A stretch of DNA of 64,000 bases from Nocardioides conyzicola (lineage in GTDB: Bacteria > Actinomycetota > Actinomycetes > Propionibacteriales > Nocardioidaceae): assembly GCF_039543825.1 (NCBI RefSeq), contig NZ_BAABKM010000002.1, forward strand, positions 590,133-654,132, written 5' to 3'. Position 1 is the stretch's first letter, and each line of letters starts with the position of its first letter. Position numbers and translations under genes: made by a program. The notes beneath the pieces were generated by a model, which was not told the DNA's origin, ran no database searches, and saw nothing but the letters and a program-made list of their open reading frames with translations. Positions 7,975 to 17,116 of the stretch are shown piece after piece.

Positions 7975-8895
7975 GTGCCGTCCGACGACTCGCCTCACGA
8001 TGTGACCAAGCACATGCTTGGTCCGCACGTCGTCGGGCAGCGCGTCGTGGTCCGCCGGGTGCTCCGCGGCGAGACCGGTCCGAGCGGCGGCCCAGCCCTC
8101 ACGGACCTGCTCGGGAACTGCCTCGCGTGGGGCGACGGCGGCTGCGTCGTGCAGCCCGAGACCGGGCCCGCCGTGACGATCGCGCTCGCCGACATCGTGT
8201 CCGGCAAGCCCGTGCCGCCACGTCCGTCGCCCCGGCACCGGGTCACCCCGCTGGACGCGCAGCGCCGCGCCCTCGCGCTGTGGCCGGACCTCGCCACGGA
8301 GCCCCTGGGCGACTGGACCCTGCGCCACTCCCCCACGTCGACGGCCCGTCGCGCCAACTCCGTGCTGGCGGTCGGCCCGTCGGGCGTCGACGGCGACTAC
8401 CACCGCGTCGTCGACTTCTACGCCACCCGGACCGGGCGGCCGATCGCGGCCGTGCTGCCGGACTCGGCGGAGGACGCGCTCTTCCGTAGCCACGGCTGGG
8501 TGCTGGAGAGCCACGACGCCGACACGCTCTTCCAGATCGCGTCCGTGGCCCAGGCCGCACGGGTGGTGTCGAGGCTCGCTCCGCCCGCACCCCCGCCACC
8601 GGTCACGTACGACGAGGCCGGCGACGTCGTCACCGTGCGGCTCGGCGACCGGGCCAGCGGCGTGGCGGCGTACGGCGAGGACTGGGTGGGGTTCCGCAGC
8701 ATCGAGGTCGCTCCCGCGCACCGCCGCCAGGGGCTCGGCGTGGCCGTGATGGCCGCGCTGCTCGAGTGGGGCGCCGAGCAGGGCGCGAGCACGGCGTACC
8801 TCCAGGTGCTCGGCGACAACGTCGCGGCCCTCGGTCTCTACGAGCGGCTCGGGTTCGTCACGCACCACGCCTACCGCTACCTGACGCCGGCCTAG
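7975..8895 (+). CDS. GNAT acetyltransferase of the Rv0428c/cg3035 type
   Basis: This 306-aa protein has an N-terminal region (about 15-75) with the small SH3-like beta pattern seen in the Rv0428c/cg3035 family and a C-terminal GNAT domain (about 190-305). The acetyl-CoA loop R-R-Q-G-L-G follows IEVAPAH, and the end has the usual [13 protein letters not shown] motif. The substrate is unknown. The GTG start is placed by the leaderless -10 box. Its stop codon overlaps that of the convergent DUF389 gene. Confidence 0.82.
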   Translation: MPSDDSPHDVTKHMLGPHVVGQRVVVRRVLRGETGPSGGPALTDLLGNCLAWGDGGCVVQPETGPAVTIALADIVSGKPVPPRPSPRHRVTPLDAQRRALALWPDLATEPLGDWTLRHSPTSTARRANSVLAVGPSGVDGDYHRVVDFYATRTGRPIAAVLPDSAEDALFRSHGWVLESHDADTLFQIASVAQAARVVSRLAPPAPPPPVTYDEAGDVVTVRLGDRASGVAAYGEDWVGFRSIEVAPAHRRQGLGVAVMAALLEWGAEQGASTAYLQVLGDNVAALGLYERLGFVTHHAYRYLTPA

Positions 8896-9863
8896 CCGGT
8901 GCCGAGGTCGGACTGCCGGCCGAAGACGCGCTCGGACGCCGCGGTCACTCCGGGCCAGCACCACCGCATCAGCAGCAGCACGACGGTCCCCGCGATCTGC
9001 ATGCCGACGATGTTGACGACCAGCTGCTCGCCAGACCCGGCCATCTCGCTGCGGTCCCAGAAGGCGAGCCCGAGCGCCAGGTTGCCGGCGGCGGGCACCG
9101 TGGTCACGCTGATGAAGACCCCGACCAGCGTCGCGGTCTTCGACAGCGCCAGCGCCAGCGCGCCCGCGGCGCCGGCGATCAGCGCGACCACGAAGGACCA
9201 CTTGTCCGGGTGCCAGATGAAGCCTGTGTTGGGTCGGGGCCGGGTCACCTCGTCGAGGGTCACCATGCCGAGTCCCCGGGCCGCCAGGGCCAGCAGCGCG
9301 ACGACCACGATCGCGAAGACGAAGGACAGCACCAGGAGCCGGACGCCGCGGCCGAAGAGGCTCCACCGGCCGAGCGCGATGCCCGCGCAGCAGGCCGCCA
9401 CCGCGCTGTACTCGGGACCGACGACCATCGCCCCGACGACCAGCACGGCCGAGTCGGTGATCACCGCGATCGAGGCAAGCGCGACCGCGAGCACCAGGAA
9501 GACGTGGAAGGAGACCGTCGGGATCGCCCCCGCCTCGGCCTGCGCCTCGACCGCCTCCCAGATCACGGCGTCGTCGGGGTGGCCGGGAGCGGCCGCCTCC
9601 AGGCGGCGCGCCGCGGCGTACGGCGTGCCGGTCGGCGTCGTGACCACGATGCCGCCGACCTCGTCGAGACCGAGACCGTTGAGCTTGTTGAGCAGGACGC
9701 CGGCCTTCTCGCGCGCCACGTCGCACTCGACCAGGTCACCCGGGGGCTGGACGACCACACCTTCCTGGAGCGTCACGTTGGTGACCCACTCCTGCTCGGT
9801 CAGGAGGTGCACGACCTGCTCGGTGAGCGTCGGCGGCGACGTCAGACGGAAGTGCAGGACCAC
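8892..9863 (-). CDS. DUF389 membrane protein
   Basis: The 323-aa protein has a soluble N-terminal part (about 1-105) and then about six hydrophobic segments containing [21 protein letters not shown] and [25 protein letters not shown], the conserved core of the DUF389 (TIGR00341-like) family. The family has no established transport substrate. The start is GTG at 9863; frames continuing upstream run into the aspS leader and are not credible. It is divergent from the T-box/aspS unit and convergent with the GNAT gene, sharing 4 bp of stop codons. Confidence 0.85.
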   Translation of the reverse strand: MVLHFRLTSPPTLTEQVVHLLTEQEWVTNVTLQEGVVVQPPGDLVECDVAREKAGVLLNKLNGLGLDEVGGIVVTTPTGTPYAAARRLEAAAPGHPDDAVIWEAVEAQAEAGAIPTVSFHVFLVLAVALASIAVITDSAVLVVGAMVVGPEYSAVAACCAGIALGRWSLFGRGVRLLVLSFVFAIVVVALLALAARGLGMVTLDEVTRPRPNTGFIWHPDKWSFVVALIAGAAGALALALSKTATLVGVFISVTTVPAAGNLALGLAFWDRSEMAGSGEQLVVNIVGMQIAGTVVLLLMRWCWPGVTAASERVFGRQSDLGTG

Positions 9864-9890
9864 GCGCCGCAGCGTACGCTGAGGGTGGCG

Positions 9891-10044
9891 CACGGGAGGC
9901 CTGACAACCCTCTCCCGGCAACGGGAAACGTGCCCCGCGCGGATCGGCGTACCGACGAGAGGCCGAGGGATCACTCGGCGAAGGTGTGGTGGCACCGCGA
10001 CCTTGCCCCCGCCCACACCTCCAGGGCTCCACGCCACTGGAGGT
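9891..10044 (+). promoter_or_regulatory. T-box riboswitch upstream of archaeal-type aspS
   Basis: GTGGTGGCACCGCG (9987-10000) matches 12 of 14 bases of the T-box consensus and is flanked by AAGGT/ACCTT (9981-9985, 10000-10004). An upstream hairpin (GGGAG 9894-9898 with CTCCC 9912-9916) shows GACAAC in its loop, offering a GAC (Asp, followed by A as is usual) or AAC (Asn) specifier. The ribosome site GGAGG is buried in a perfect 7-bp hairpin, CCTCCAG (10018-10024) with CTGGAGG (10037-10043). AGGTGTGG (9982-9989) is also complementary to CCACACCT (10013-10020), so alternative folds exist. No U-tract is present, so control is probably translational. Confidence 0.75.
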
Positions 10045-10048
10045 AACC

Positions 10049-11323
10049 ATGCAACGCACGCTCTGCTCTGCCCTACCGACCACCCCGCCCGGCGAGACCG
10101 TCCGGCTGCAGGGATGGGTCCACCGTCGCCGCGAGCTGGCCACGGTGGCCTTCCTGGTGCTCCGCGACCGCAGCGGCCTCGCCCAGGTCGTCGTCCGCGA
10201 CGGCAGCGCGCTGCCGCCGGAGGAGACGACCGTCGAGGTCGTGGGCACGGCGACCGCCAACCCGCAGGCACCCGGCGGCATCGAGATCACCGACCCGGTG
10301 GTCACGCCGCTCACCGAGCCAGCGGCCACACCGCCGGTCGAGCTCTGGCGGCCCGAGCTGAACGCCTCGCTGCCGACCCTGCTCGACCACGCCCCCGTCG
10401 CCTGGCGGCACCCGGCGCAGCGCGCACGGTGGGAGCTGGCCGCCGCCTCGGTCCGCGGCTTCCGCTCGACCCTGGACGCCGCCGGCTTCACCGAGGTCCA
10501 GACCCCGAAGTTCGTGGCCTCGGCGACCGAGTCCGGCGCCAACGTCTTCGAGGTCGACTACTTCGGGAGGCCGGCGTACCTCGCGCAGAGCCCGCAGTTC
10601 TACAAGCAGCAGCTGGTGGGCGTCTTCGAGCGGGTCTACGAGGTCGGGCCGGTCTTCCGCGCCGAGCCGCACGACACCGTGCGGCACCTGGCCGAGTACG
10701 TCTCGCTCGACGTGGAGCTCGGCTTCATCGACGACCACCGCGACGTGCTCGCCGTCCTGCGCGAGGTGGTCGCGGGCATGGTCGCCGGGGTGCACGAGCA
10801 CGCGCCCGCGGCGGTCGAGCGGTCCGGCGCGCGGGTGCCGGTCGTGCCCGAGGAGATCCCGGTGATCCACTTCCGCGACGCGCTCGCGATGGTCGGCGCG
10901 CCCGAGGACGAGCCCGACCTGGCCCCCGAGCACGAGCGGGCCCTGGGCGCGTGGGCGCTGGAGGAGCACGGCAGCGACTTCCTCGCGGTCGAGGGCTACC
11001 CGATGGCGAAGCGGCCGTTCTACACGCACCCCGAGCCCGGCGACGGACGGTGGAGCAACAGCTTCGACCTGCTCTTCCGCGGGCTGGAGCTGGTCACCGG
11101 CGGGCAGCGGCTGCACCGTCCGTCGGCGTACGACGCCGCGATCCGTGCGCGCGGGGAGGACCCGGCGACGTACGCGCCCTACCTGCAGGCGTTCGAGCAC
11201 GGCATGCCGCCCCACGGCGGGTTCGCGATCGGCCTGGAGCGCTGGACGGCACGGCTCACGGGAGTCGCCAACATCCGGGAGGTGACGCTCTTTCCCCGGG
11301 ACCTCCATAGGCTCACCCCATGA
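10049..11323 (+). CDS. aspS: archaeal-type (type 2) aspartyl-tRNA synthetase, probably non-discriminating
   Basis: At 424 aa this is the short archaeal/eukaryotic-type AspRS, lacking the large GAD insertion of the roughly 590-aa bacterial enzyme. It has the N-terminal OB-fold (GWVHRRRE), class II motif 2 (VGPVFRAEPHDTVRHLAEY) and motif 3 (GGFAIGLERWTARL). The His in GWVH is associated with non-discriminating enzymes that also charge tRNA-Asn for GatCAB conversion, but this is inference. ATG at 10049 has GGAGG 5 bp upstream. It is overlapped by the following sugar-epimerase-like gene (ATGA). Confidence 0.88.
   Translation: MQRTLCSALPTTPPGETVRLQGWVHRRRELATVAFLVLRDRSGLAQVVVRDGSALPPEETTVEVVGTATANPQAPGGIEITDPVVTPLTEPAATPPVELWRPELNASLPTLLDHAPVAWRHPAQRARWELAAASVRGFRSTLDAAGFTEVQTPKFVASATESGANVFEVDYFGRPAYLAQSPQFYKQQLVGVFERVYEVGPVFRAEPHDTVRHLAEYVSLDVELGFIDDHRDVLAVLREVVAGMVAGVHEHAPAAVERSGARVPVVPEEIPVIHFRDALAMVGAPEDEPDLAPEHERALGAWALEEHGSDFLAVEGYPMAKRPFYTHPEPGDGRWSNSFDLLFRGLELVTGGQRLHRPSAYDAAIRARGEDPATYAPYLQAFEHGMPPHGGFAIGLERWTARLTGVANIREVTLFPRDLHRLTP
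11308..11313 (+). promoter_or_regulatory. -10 box inside the 3' end of aspS
   Basis: TAGGCT lies six bases before the ATG at 11320, matching the leaderless pattern. The downstream gene may therefore be transcribed separately from the T-box-controlled aspS message. Confidence 0.4.
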
Positions 11324-12522
11324 GCTGGGTTGCCGGAGAGACGGACCGCCTGTGGGAGTTCGCCCGGGCATCGGTGCACCCGGACGGCGGCTTCGCGTGG
11401 CTCGACGACGAGGGCCGCCCCGAGCTCGACCGACCGGTCGAGCTGTGGATCACCTGCCGGATGACGCACGTCTTCGCGCTCGCGCACCTGGCGGGCCGGC
11501 CCTACGCCGCCGAGCTCGTCGACCACGGCATCGCCGCTCTGACGGGCCGGATGCGCGACGCCGTCCACGGGGGCTGGTGGGCGCAGGTCGGCCCGGACGG
11601 GCCGGTCACCCGGGACAAGACGGCGTACGAGCACGCGTTCGTCGTGCTGGCCGCCTCGTCCGCCGCGGCGGCGGGGCGCCCGGGCGCGTCCGAGCTGCTG
11701 GCCGACGCGCTCGACGTCGTCGACCGGCACTTCTGGGACGACGAGGCGGGGATGGTCGTCGAGCAGTGGGACGAGTCCTGGACGGAGCTGGACGACTACC
11801 GCGGCGTCAACGCCAACATGCACTCCGTCGAGGCGCTGCTCGCGGCCGCCGACGTCACCGGCGACACCGTGCTGCGGGAGCGGGCAGCGCGGATCGTGAC
11901 GACGGTCGTGCACGGTTTCGCGCGCGACCACCAGTGGCGCCTCGCGGAGCACTACGACGGGCACTGGCGGCCGCTGCTCGACTACAACCGGGACCAGCCC
12001 GCGCACCCCTTCCGGCCGTACGGCGCGACGATCGGGCACTGGTTCGAGTGGAGCCGGCTGACGCTCGGGCTGCGCGCGACACTCGGCGCCGACGCGCCGG
12101 ACTGGATGCTCGAGGACGCCGTCGCTCTCTTCGACGCCGGCGTGCGCGAGGGCTGGGCCGTGGACGGGGCCGCCGGCTTCGTCTACACGATCGACTGGGA
12201 CGGCAAGCCGGTCGTCCGGCAGCGGATGCACTGGGTCGTCACCGAGGCGCTCGCCGCCGCCTCGACGCTCGGGCAGGTCACCGGCGACCCGGCGTACGCC
12301 GTCTGCGAGCAGGTCTGGTGGACGTACGCCGAGCAGTACCTGGTCGACCAGGCGCGCGGGTCGTGGCACCACGAGCTCGACCCGGCCAACCACCCGGCCG
12401 CCAGCACCTGGGGCGGGAAGCCGGACGTCTACCACGCGGTCCAGGCGACGCTCGTGCCGCGGCTGCCTGTCTCGCCGTCGTTCGCGACGGCGCTGCGGGA
12501 GGGGCTCAGCAGGCCGGTCTGA
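11320..12522 (+). CDS. AGE-family sugar isomerase/epimerase
   Basis: This 400-aa alpha/alpha-barrel protein belongs to the N-acylglucosamine 2-epimerase superfamily. Candidate catalytic histidines are His168 (NANMH), His240 (IGHWFEW) and His372 (DVYHAVQ). Their spacing of 72 and 132 residues closely resembles the three catalytic histidines of YihS-type aldose-ketose isomerases. The substrate may be mannose/fructose or sulfoquinovose-like; the sequence does not decide. It overlaps the end of aspS by 4 bp and overlaps the convergent lipase by 17 bp. Confidence 0.85.
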   Translation: MSWVAGETDRLWEFARASVHPDGGFAWLDDEGRPELDRPVELWITCRMTHVFALAHLAGRPYAAELVDHGIAALTGRMRDAVHGGWWAQVGPDGPVTRDKTAYEHAFVVLAASSAAAAGRPGASELLADALDVVDRHFWDDEAGMVVEQWDESWTELDDYRGVNANMHSVEALLAAADVTGDTVLRERAARIVTTVVHGFARDHQWRLAEHYDGHWRPLLDYNRDQPAHPFRPYGATIGHWFEWSRLTLGLRATLGADAPDWMLEDAVALFDAGVREGWAVDGAAGFVYTIDWDGKPVVRQRMHWVVTEALAAASTLGQVTGDPAYAVCEQVWWTYAEQYLVDQARGSWHHELDPANHPAASTWGGKPDVYHAVQATLVPRLPVSPSFATALREGLSRPV

Positions 12523-13327
12523 ACCCCGGGTCGGCAGGCCCTCGGTGGTCGAGTGCGTCGAGGGTGACCGCGATCGCCGTCCGGCTCATCGGGATCAGGA
12601 CGTGCTCGACGACCTCCGCCGGGCAGAGGTCCTGGATGGTGACGTTGGTGGTGCGCGGCCCGGCGGCGAGGTAGGCCGACGTGTACGGCACCACGACCTC
12701 GTCGTACCGCGTGGTGATCTGGGTGTAGCTGACCCGGCCCGGCGTCTCGTCGCCCTTGTTGAGCCTGGTCAGGAACGGCGAGCCGGCCGCCTGCTGGCTG
12801 CACGCCGGGCAGAAGCCGCCGGTGAGGGGGTTGTCCGAGTCGCCGACGATCGTGGTGCCGTGGTTGGACGGCGAGAGGCCGACGAGGTCGTCGACGACCC
12901 TCTTCCCACCCAGGAACCTGATGTAGTAGCGCGGCATCATCCCGCCCTGCGAGTGGCCGACCATCGAGACCTTCGCCGCGCCCGTGGCCCGGCGTACCTT
13001 GCCCACGAACTTCTTGAGCTGCTTGGCCGAGTCGACGATGTCGCCGGTCCCCCGGTTGCCGTAGTCGAGCGAGTAGACGCAGTAGCCCTGGTCGACCATC
13101 GCCGACGAGAGGTCGTCGAGCAGGCTCTTCCGGTCGCCGAAGGTGCCGTGCACGATGATCACCGGCGTCGGCCGACCGGCGGTCGGCCGGCACGTCCAGT
13201 CGTTGGCGCCGGTGGGCTCACCGAACGGCGACGTCGGGTACGCCGGGGCCGCGGCGGACGCCGGAGCTGCGAGGCCGAGCAGACCGACGAGCAGCGGGGC
13301 GAGCAGGGTGACCAGGATGCGTCGCAT
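12506..13327 (-). CDS. secreted triacylglycerol lipase/esterase
   Basis: The 273-aa precursor has a cleavable signal peptide (MRRILVT, a hydrophobic core, A-P-A-S-A-A near 26) and an alpha/beta-hydrolase domain of the extracellular EstA/lipase-class-2 type. The oxyanion region is IIVHGTFG and the nucleophile is Ser126 in GHSQG. The late DYG/ALDH segments would supply acid and base. Several cysteines (C46, C83, the CPAC pair, C-terminal Cys) could form disulfides after export. It hydrolyses ester lipids outside the cell. It is 41 bp downstream of the VanW gene on the same strand. Confidence 0.85.
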   Translation of the reverse strand: MRRILVTLLAPLLVGLLGLAAPASAAAPAYPTSPFGEPTGANDWTCRPTAGRPTPVIIVHGTFGDRKSLLDDLSSAMVDQGYCVYSLDYGNRGTGDIVDSAKQLKKFVGKVRRATGAAKVSMVGHSQGGMMPRYYIRFLGGKRVVDDLVGLSPSNHGTTIVGDSDNPLTGGFCPACSQQAAGSPFLTRLNKGDETPGRVSYTQITTRYDEVVVPYTSAYLAAGPRTTNVTIQDLCPAEVVEHVLIPMSRTAIAVTLDALDHRGPADPGFRPAC

Positions 13328-13368
13328 GCGTGGTCAACGAGGTCACGTGGCGACGGTCACGCTGACCG

Positions 13369-15105
13369 TCAGTCGTCGGCCTTCGGGGGCTTGCAGATCA
13401 CCGTGTCGGAGGCGATGTAGCTGGTGTGGAACCTCTCCGACTTCTCGACCGCGTCGCTGCCCGGCTTGTGGAAGTAGCGGGTGACGTCGACGTCGAAGCC
13501 GTCGTACCCGGTGTTGGGCACGCAGTCGGCGGTGTTCTGGGTCTGCGTCTTCGGCGACCGGTAGTTGTAGCGCGCGCCGGTCTTGCTGGTGATGTCCCAG
13601 GTCTTCGTGGAGTACATCGAGACCGTGACGACGCCCTGGGAGGACGAGCTGCCGGGCTGCACGGTGGCGTGGACGAGGACGCCGTAGTCGGTGTCGTTCT
13701 GGAACCGCAGGTCGACCGAGCCCCAGGCCACGGTCGCCTCGCGACCCTCGGGATAGCGGTCGATGTAGACCGAGTGCGGCTTGTGCTCGATGTCCTTGAG
13801 GCCGGCGAAGTACATGGCGTTGAACGTGGTGGTCGCCATCTGCGAGACGCCGCCGCCGAGGTCCTCCTTGAAGAGGCCGTTGCTGATGATGAAGCCGGTG
13901 GTGAAGCCGTTCTCGCGGGTCCGCTCGCCGACGATGTCGTTGAGCGAGAACGTGTCACCCGGCTTGAGCACCGTGCCGTCGATGAGCTCGGCGGCGCGGC
14001 CGATGTTGACGTTGCGGTACTCGGCGTACGGGTAGTAGGTCGTGAACGTCGAGACCCGCTCGTCGATCTTGAGGGCCTGGGCGTCGGCGGTGGTGAAGTC
14101 GGGCTCGGCGACCGTTGCCTTGACCTTCATGCTGCGGTCGTCTCCCTTGCTGGTGACCAGCTGGAGGAAGGCCTTGCTCACGTCGTCCGGGTCGAAGGTG
14201 ACACCCGGCTTCGCCGGCACGACCTTCGGCTTGCCGTCCACCAGTGCGACCGTGGCGTCGACGGGCTTGTCGTCCTCGCTCACGCCGGACTCCACCAGGG
14301 AGGTGAGCTTCGTGGTGTCGAGGTCGGGCACGAGCTGGCCGTCCTCCGCCTTCATGGCCAGCGCCGCGGAGAACTGGCTCGGCTGCAGCTCGACCGGCGA
14401 GTCGCCGAAGACCAGGGTCACCGGGCCGGACATGGCCGGGTTGGCGAAGGTGTCGAGCGCCTTCTGCACGTCGGCGTCGTCGATGTCGGGCTGCACCACC
14501 GCGGTCTCGAGCTCGGCGACGTCGTCGTCCTCAGAGAGGTAGGACCCGAGCAGCGCGGTCCGGGTCGTCTCGGGGTCGAAGCCCTGGCCGGGAGCCGGGT
14601 CGGTGGTGACGATGCGGCCGCGCTTGAACGCCACCCCGCCGTCGGTCGCCGCCGTGCCGACCTCGTCGGCCAGGGCGTCCAGGGCGCCGTCGAAGGCCTT
14701 CTCGTCGACCGTGACGACGGGGTCCTGGTCATCACCGCCGGTCCAGTAGTCCCAGAGGTGGCCGGGTGCCCAGCTCTTGCCGCCGCCGGCCTGCTCGACG
14801 GTCGCCTCGACGTCGACGGCGAAGCCGGCGTCCGCTGGGTCGACCGTCGCCGACGAGCCGTCGATGCTCACGGGGATGGGGCGGTCGACCCGGTCGGCGA
14901 GGCCGTCGGTCAGGGCCGCCTCGGCCTGGGCCGGGGTCTTGCCACCGATCTCCACCCCCGCGACGCTGGTGCCGCGCGGGAGCTTGTCGCCGGCCGCGAC
15001 GTACGCCGCGACGTACGCCCCGGCGACCAGGACCAGCAGGCCGCCGAGCAGGAGCAGCACGACCTTGCCGCCGGCGGACTCGCGGTCACTGGAGGGCTTC
15101 GTCAC
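13369..15105 (-). CDS. VanW-family peptidoglycan-associated protein
   Basis: This 578-aa protein has a single N-terminal membrane helix (about 14-37) followed by two repeats of the YoaR/PG_binding_4 type, each starting like GTSVAGVEIGGKT and KVVPAKPGVTFDPDD. The C-terminal VanW domain (about 355-480) contains NIGRAAELIDGTVLKPGDTF and the diagnostic GGGVSQMATT. VanW proteins are linked to the cell wall and some to glycopeptide resistance clusters, but no vanHAX genes are present. It has its own leaderless promoter overlapping the DUF6113 stop. Confidence 0.9.
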   Translation of the reverse strand: MTKPSSDRESAGGKVVLLLLGGLLVLVAGAYVAAYVAAGDKLPRGTSVAGVEIGGKTPAQAEAALTDGLADRVDRPIPVSIDGSSATVDPADAGFAVDVEATVEQAGGGKSWAPGHLWDYWTGGDDQDPVVTVDEKAFDGALDALADEVGTAATDGGVAFKRGRIVTTDPAPGQGFDPETTRTALLGSYLSEDDDVAELETAVVQPDIDDADVQKALDTFANPAMSGPVTLVFGDSPVELQPSQFSAALAMKAEDGQLVPDLDTTKLTSLVESGVSEDDKPVDATVALVDGKPKVVPAKPGVTFDPDDVSKAFLQLVTSKGDDRSMKVKATVAEPDFTTADAQALKIDERVSTFTTYYPYAEYRNVNIGRAAELIDGTVLKPGDTFSLNDIVGERTRENGFTTGFIISNGLFKEDLGGGVSQMATTTFNAMYFAGLKDIEHKPHSVYIDRYPEGREATVAWGSVDLRFQNDTDYGVLVHATVQPGSSSSQGVVTVSMYSTKTWDITSKTGARYNYRSPKTQTQNTADCVPNTGYDGFDVDVTRYFHKPGSDAVEKSERFHTSYIASDTVICKPPKADD

Positions 15106-15111
15106 CCGGTC

Positions 15112-15117
15112 ATCCTA
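15112..15117 (-). promoter_or_regulatory. -10 box of a probable leaderless promoter for the VanW gene
   Basis: On the minus strand TAGGAT lies six bases before the GTG at 15105. It overlaps the stop codon of the upstream DUF6113 gene, so the VanW gene can be transcribed independently of mshB. Confidence 0.45.
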
Positions 15118-15450
15118 GGGAGCGTCGGGTGCGGACCGGCCGGGGCGGGGCAGCGTGGCGAGCCCCACGACGAGCAGGACCATGCCGAACCCGAGCACGC
15201 CGTACCCCTGCCAGTCCTGGCTGATCAGGTAGTCGCCCTCGGCTCGCGGCACGGTCAGCCAGCCCACCATCACGACCCAGCCGGCCACGAAGGCGAGCCG
15301 GCTCCACCATCCCGGCGGGAGCGCGAACACGGTGACGGCGGTGGCGGCGAGGGCCAGCACGAACCCCCACACGAGCTCGTGCACCGCGATCGTCGCGACC
15401 GCCGTCGCCGCGCCCACGAGGAGCAGGCCGACGGCGGCCAGGAGCTTCAC
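15115..15450 (-). CDS. DUF6113 membrane protein
   Basis: This 111-aa protein has four hydrophobic helices and the segment WLTVPRAEGDYLISQDWQGY, typical of the DUF6113 proteins found next to mshB in actinomycetes. The function is unknown. The conserved pairing suggests a link to mycothiol or its membrane environment, but that is inference. The GTG at 15450 is 7 bp after the mshB stop and is preferred to an upstream start inside mshB. Confidence 0.75.
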   Translation of the reverse strand: MKLLAAVGLLLVGAATAVATIAVHELVWGFVLALAATAVTVFALPPGWWSRLAFVAGWVVMVGWLTVPRAEGDYLISQDWQGYGVLGFGMVLLVVGLATLPRPGRSAPDAP

Positions 15451-15457
15451 GCCCGGC

Positions 15458-16381
15458 TCAGACGCCAGCGAACAGGTCGGTCTCGAGCCCGTCCTCGCCG
15501 AGCTCACCGCGCTCGCCCTTGACGATCCGGTAGAACTCGATGCCCCACGCCGTGCTGCCGACGTTGTTGGACAGCGCGAAGAACGGACCGTCGGTGGTGA
15601 CCTGGGTCGGGTAGGCGCGCAGGGCGTCCAGCTTGAGCTCGACGTACTCCTGGGCGTCGACGGCGGCCGAGAGGTTCTCGTCCGCGGTCACGAACGGCGG
15701 CAGCGGACCGTCGGGGTCCATGCCCTCGAAGCTGGTCGTGTCGCCGGCGTCGCGCAGCGCCCGGAGGCCCGCGCGCATCCGGGACTCGGACATGGCGTTC
15801 CAGTAGATCTTGGCGATCTCCCACGGCGCGCCGAGGTCGCGGCGGTAGGACGGGACGGCGGCGAGCTGGGCGGCGTACATCGCCACCCGGTGGGCCTGGA
15901 TGTGGTCGGGGTGGCCGTAGCCGCCGAACGGGTCGTACGTCGCGAGCACCTGGGGCCGGACCTCGCGGATGATCTCGACCAGGTAGTCGGCGGCCACGGT
16001 GAGGTCAGCCGCCCAGAACGCGTTGTCGTGGATGTCGTCCGCGGGGATCGCGTAGCCGTCGTCGTGCCACTTCATCCCGGAGTCGCGGAACCGCTGGAAG
16101 CCGCCGAGCCAGCGGTGGTCGATGCTCTGCCCCTCGCCGGGGGCGAGGACGGCGAGCGCGTTGGCGATCTCGCCGCGACGGTGCTCGCCGAGACGGTCCT
16201 CCTTGTCGGCGGCGAGGTGCTCGAGCTCGGGGACCAGGATCTCGCCCATCTCACCCGCGGTGCAGGTCACCAGCGTGACGTCGCGTCCGGCGGCGACGTA
16301 CTTGGCCATGGTGGCCGCGTTGCCGATGCACTCGTCGTCGGGGTGCGCGTGCACGAGCAGGAGGCGCTGGTCAGCAGGCAT
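15458..16381 (-). CDS. mshB: mycothiol deacetylase MshB
   Basis: The 307-aa zinc enzyme removes the acetyl group from N-acetyl-glucosaminyl-inositol, the second committed step of mycothiol biosynthesis. The motif HAHPDDE (11-17) supplies His13 and Asp16 as metal ligands and Asp15 as the general base, and GYGHPDHIQAH contains the third ligand. Length and motifs fit MshB rather than the conjugate amidase Mca. It leads an operon with DUF6113 and has a leaderless -10 box. Confidence 0.93.
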   Translation of the reverse strand: MPADQRLLLVHAHPDDECIGNAATMAKYVAAGRDVTLVTCTAGEMGEILVPELEHLAADKEDRLGEHRRGEIANALAVLAPGEGQSIDHRWLGGFQRFRDSGMKWHDDGYAIPADDIHDNAFWAADLTVAADYLVEIIREVRPQVLATYDPFGGYGHPDHIQAHRVAMYAAQLAAVPSYRRDLGAPWEIAKIYWNAMSESRMRAGLRALRDAGDTTSFEGMDPDGPLPPFVTADENLSAAVDAQEYVELKLDALRAYPTQVTTDGPFFALSNNVGSTAWGIEFYRIVKGERGELGEDGLETDLFAGV

Positions 16382-16387
16382 GTGGTG

Positions 16388-16393
16388 ATCCTA
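16388..16393 (-). promoter_or_regulatory. -10 box of a probable leaderless promoter for mshB
   Basis: On the minus strand TAGGAT lies six bases before the ATG of mshB, which fixes that start codon. No clear -35 hexamer is visible. Confidence 0.5.
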
Positions 16394-16433
16394 GGTAGAG
16401 GGTCGGACAACGACCGTGTCCAGAGCGACAACG

Positions 16434-16706
16434 TCAGGAGGGGCGCTTGATCTTCCGCGGCTCGGTCGGGAGCTCGAGGGGTGGGCGGGCCGGCGGCTCC
16501 TCGGCAGCGTCCAGCCAGCCGTCGTACTCGTCGACCAGCAGCTCCAGCACCAGCTCGGGCGCATCCGTCAGCACCGCCCAGGGGTGGTCCTCGTCGTCGT
16601 CCTCGCCGGCGAGGCGCTCGCGCTCGGCGTGGGCGTCGTACCCCGACGACCTCAGGCGGGCGACCACCGCTGCCGCGTCGTCCTCGTCGAAGAAGATGCC
16701 TCGCAC
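16434..16706 (-). CDS. uncharacterised 90-aa acidic protein
   Basis: The product begins VRGIFFDEDDAAAVVARLR and continues with a very acidic stretch (GEDDDEDHPWAVLTDAP). The first half has a short alpha/beta pattern like small ferredoxin-fold domains. The C-terminal tail is Pro-rich and basic (PRKIKR). I recall similar proteins only from related actinomycetes, without a function. The start is GTG, five bases after the Nudix stop, so the two genes are probably co-transcribed. Confidence 0.7.
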   Translation of the reverse strand: MRGIFFDEDDAAAVVARLRSSGYDAHAERERLAGEDDDEDHPWAVLTDAPELVLELLVDEYDGWLDAAEEPPARPPLELPTEPRKIKRPS

Positions 16707-16710
16707 CCGC

Positions 16711-17109
16711 TCATCCTCCCCCACCGTCGGCGAGGGCGTCCCGCAGGTGCGGGAGGAAGGGCCGGTCCGGCTCGAGCCAGTCGACGTCACCGAGCTCGGC
16801 GGCCGTCAGCCAGCGGATCTCGTCGTGCTCACGCGGCTCGGGGTCCTCGCCGGCGGCCAGGAGGGCGAGCGCGACCGACAGCACGTGCCGGTCGCCGATC
16901 GGCACCTCGCCGGGCAGCCAGGCGGTGACCTCGACGTCGCAGCCGAGCTCCTCGCGGATCTCGCGGACCAGCGCCTCGTCCGCGCTCTCCCCCGGCTCGA
17001 CCTTGCCGCCCGGGAGCTCCCAGCGGCCCGCGGCCTCCGGCGGCGCCGTACGACGTGCCGCCAGCACCCGGCCGTCGCGCACGATCGCTGCTCCGACGAC
17101 GGCGACCAT
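16711..17109 (-). CDS. Nudix hydrolase, MutT type
   Basis: This 132-aa pyrophosphohydrolase carries a complete Nudix box at 34-56 (GGKVEPGESADEALVREIRE, then ELG) after a short beta-hairpin with RRTAPPEAAGRWELPG. That arrangement fits the MutT/CTP-pyrophosphohydrolase group, which removes oxidised or modified nucleotides such as 8-oxo-dGTP. Starting at ATG 17109 gives the usual family length and is supported by a -10 box seven bases upstream. Frames extending beyond it cover the divergent neighbour and are shadows. Confidence 0.9.
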   Translation of the reverse strand: MVAVVGAAIVRDGRVLAARRTAPPEAAGRWELPGGKVEPGESADEALVREIREELGCDVEVTAWLPGEVPIGDRHVLSVALALLAAGEDPEPREHDEIRWLTAAELGDVDWLEPDRPFLPHLRDALADGGGG

Positions 17110-17116
17110 GGTGCGG

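Noticed and set aside
13369..15105. A vancomycin-resistance cluster, suggested by the VanW domain
   Set aside because: No vanH, vanA, vanX or vanRS-like genes are nearby. VanW/YoaR proteins are common in resistance-free genomes.
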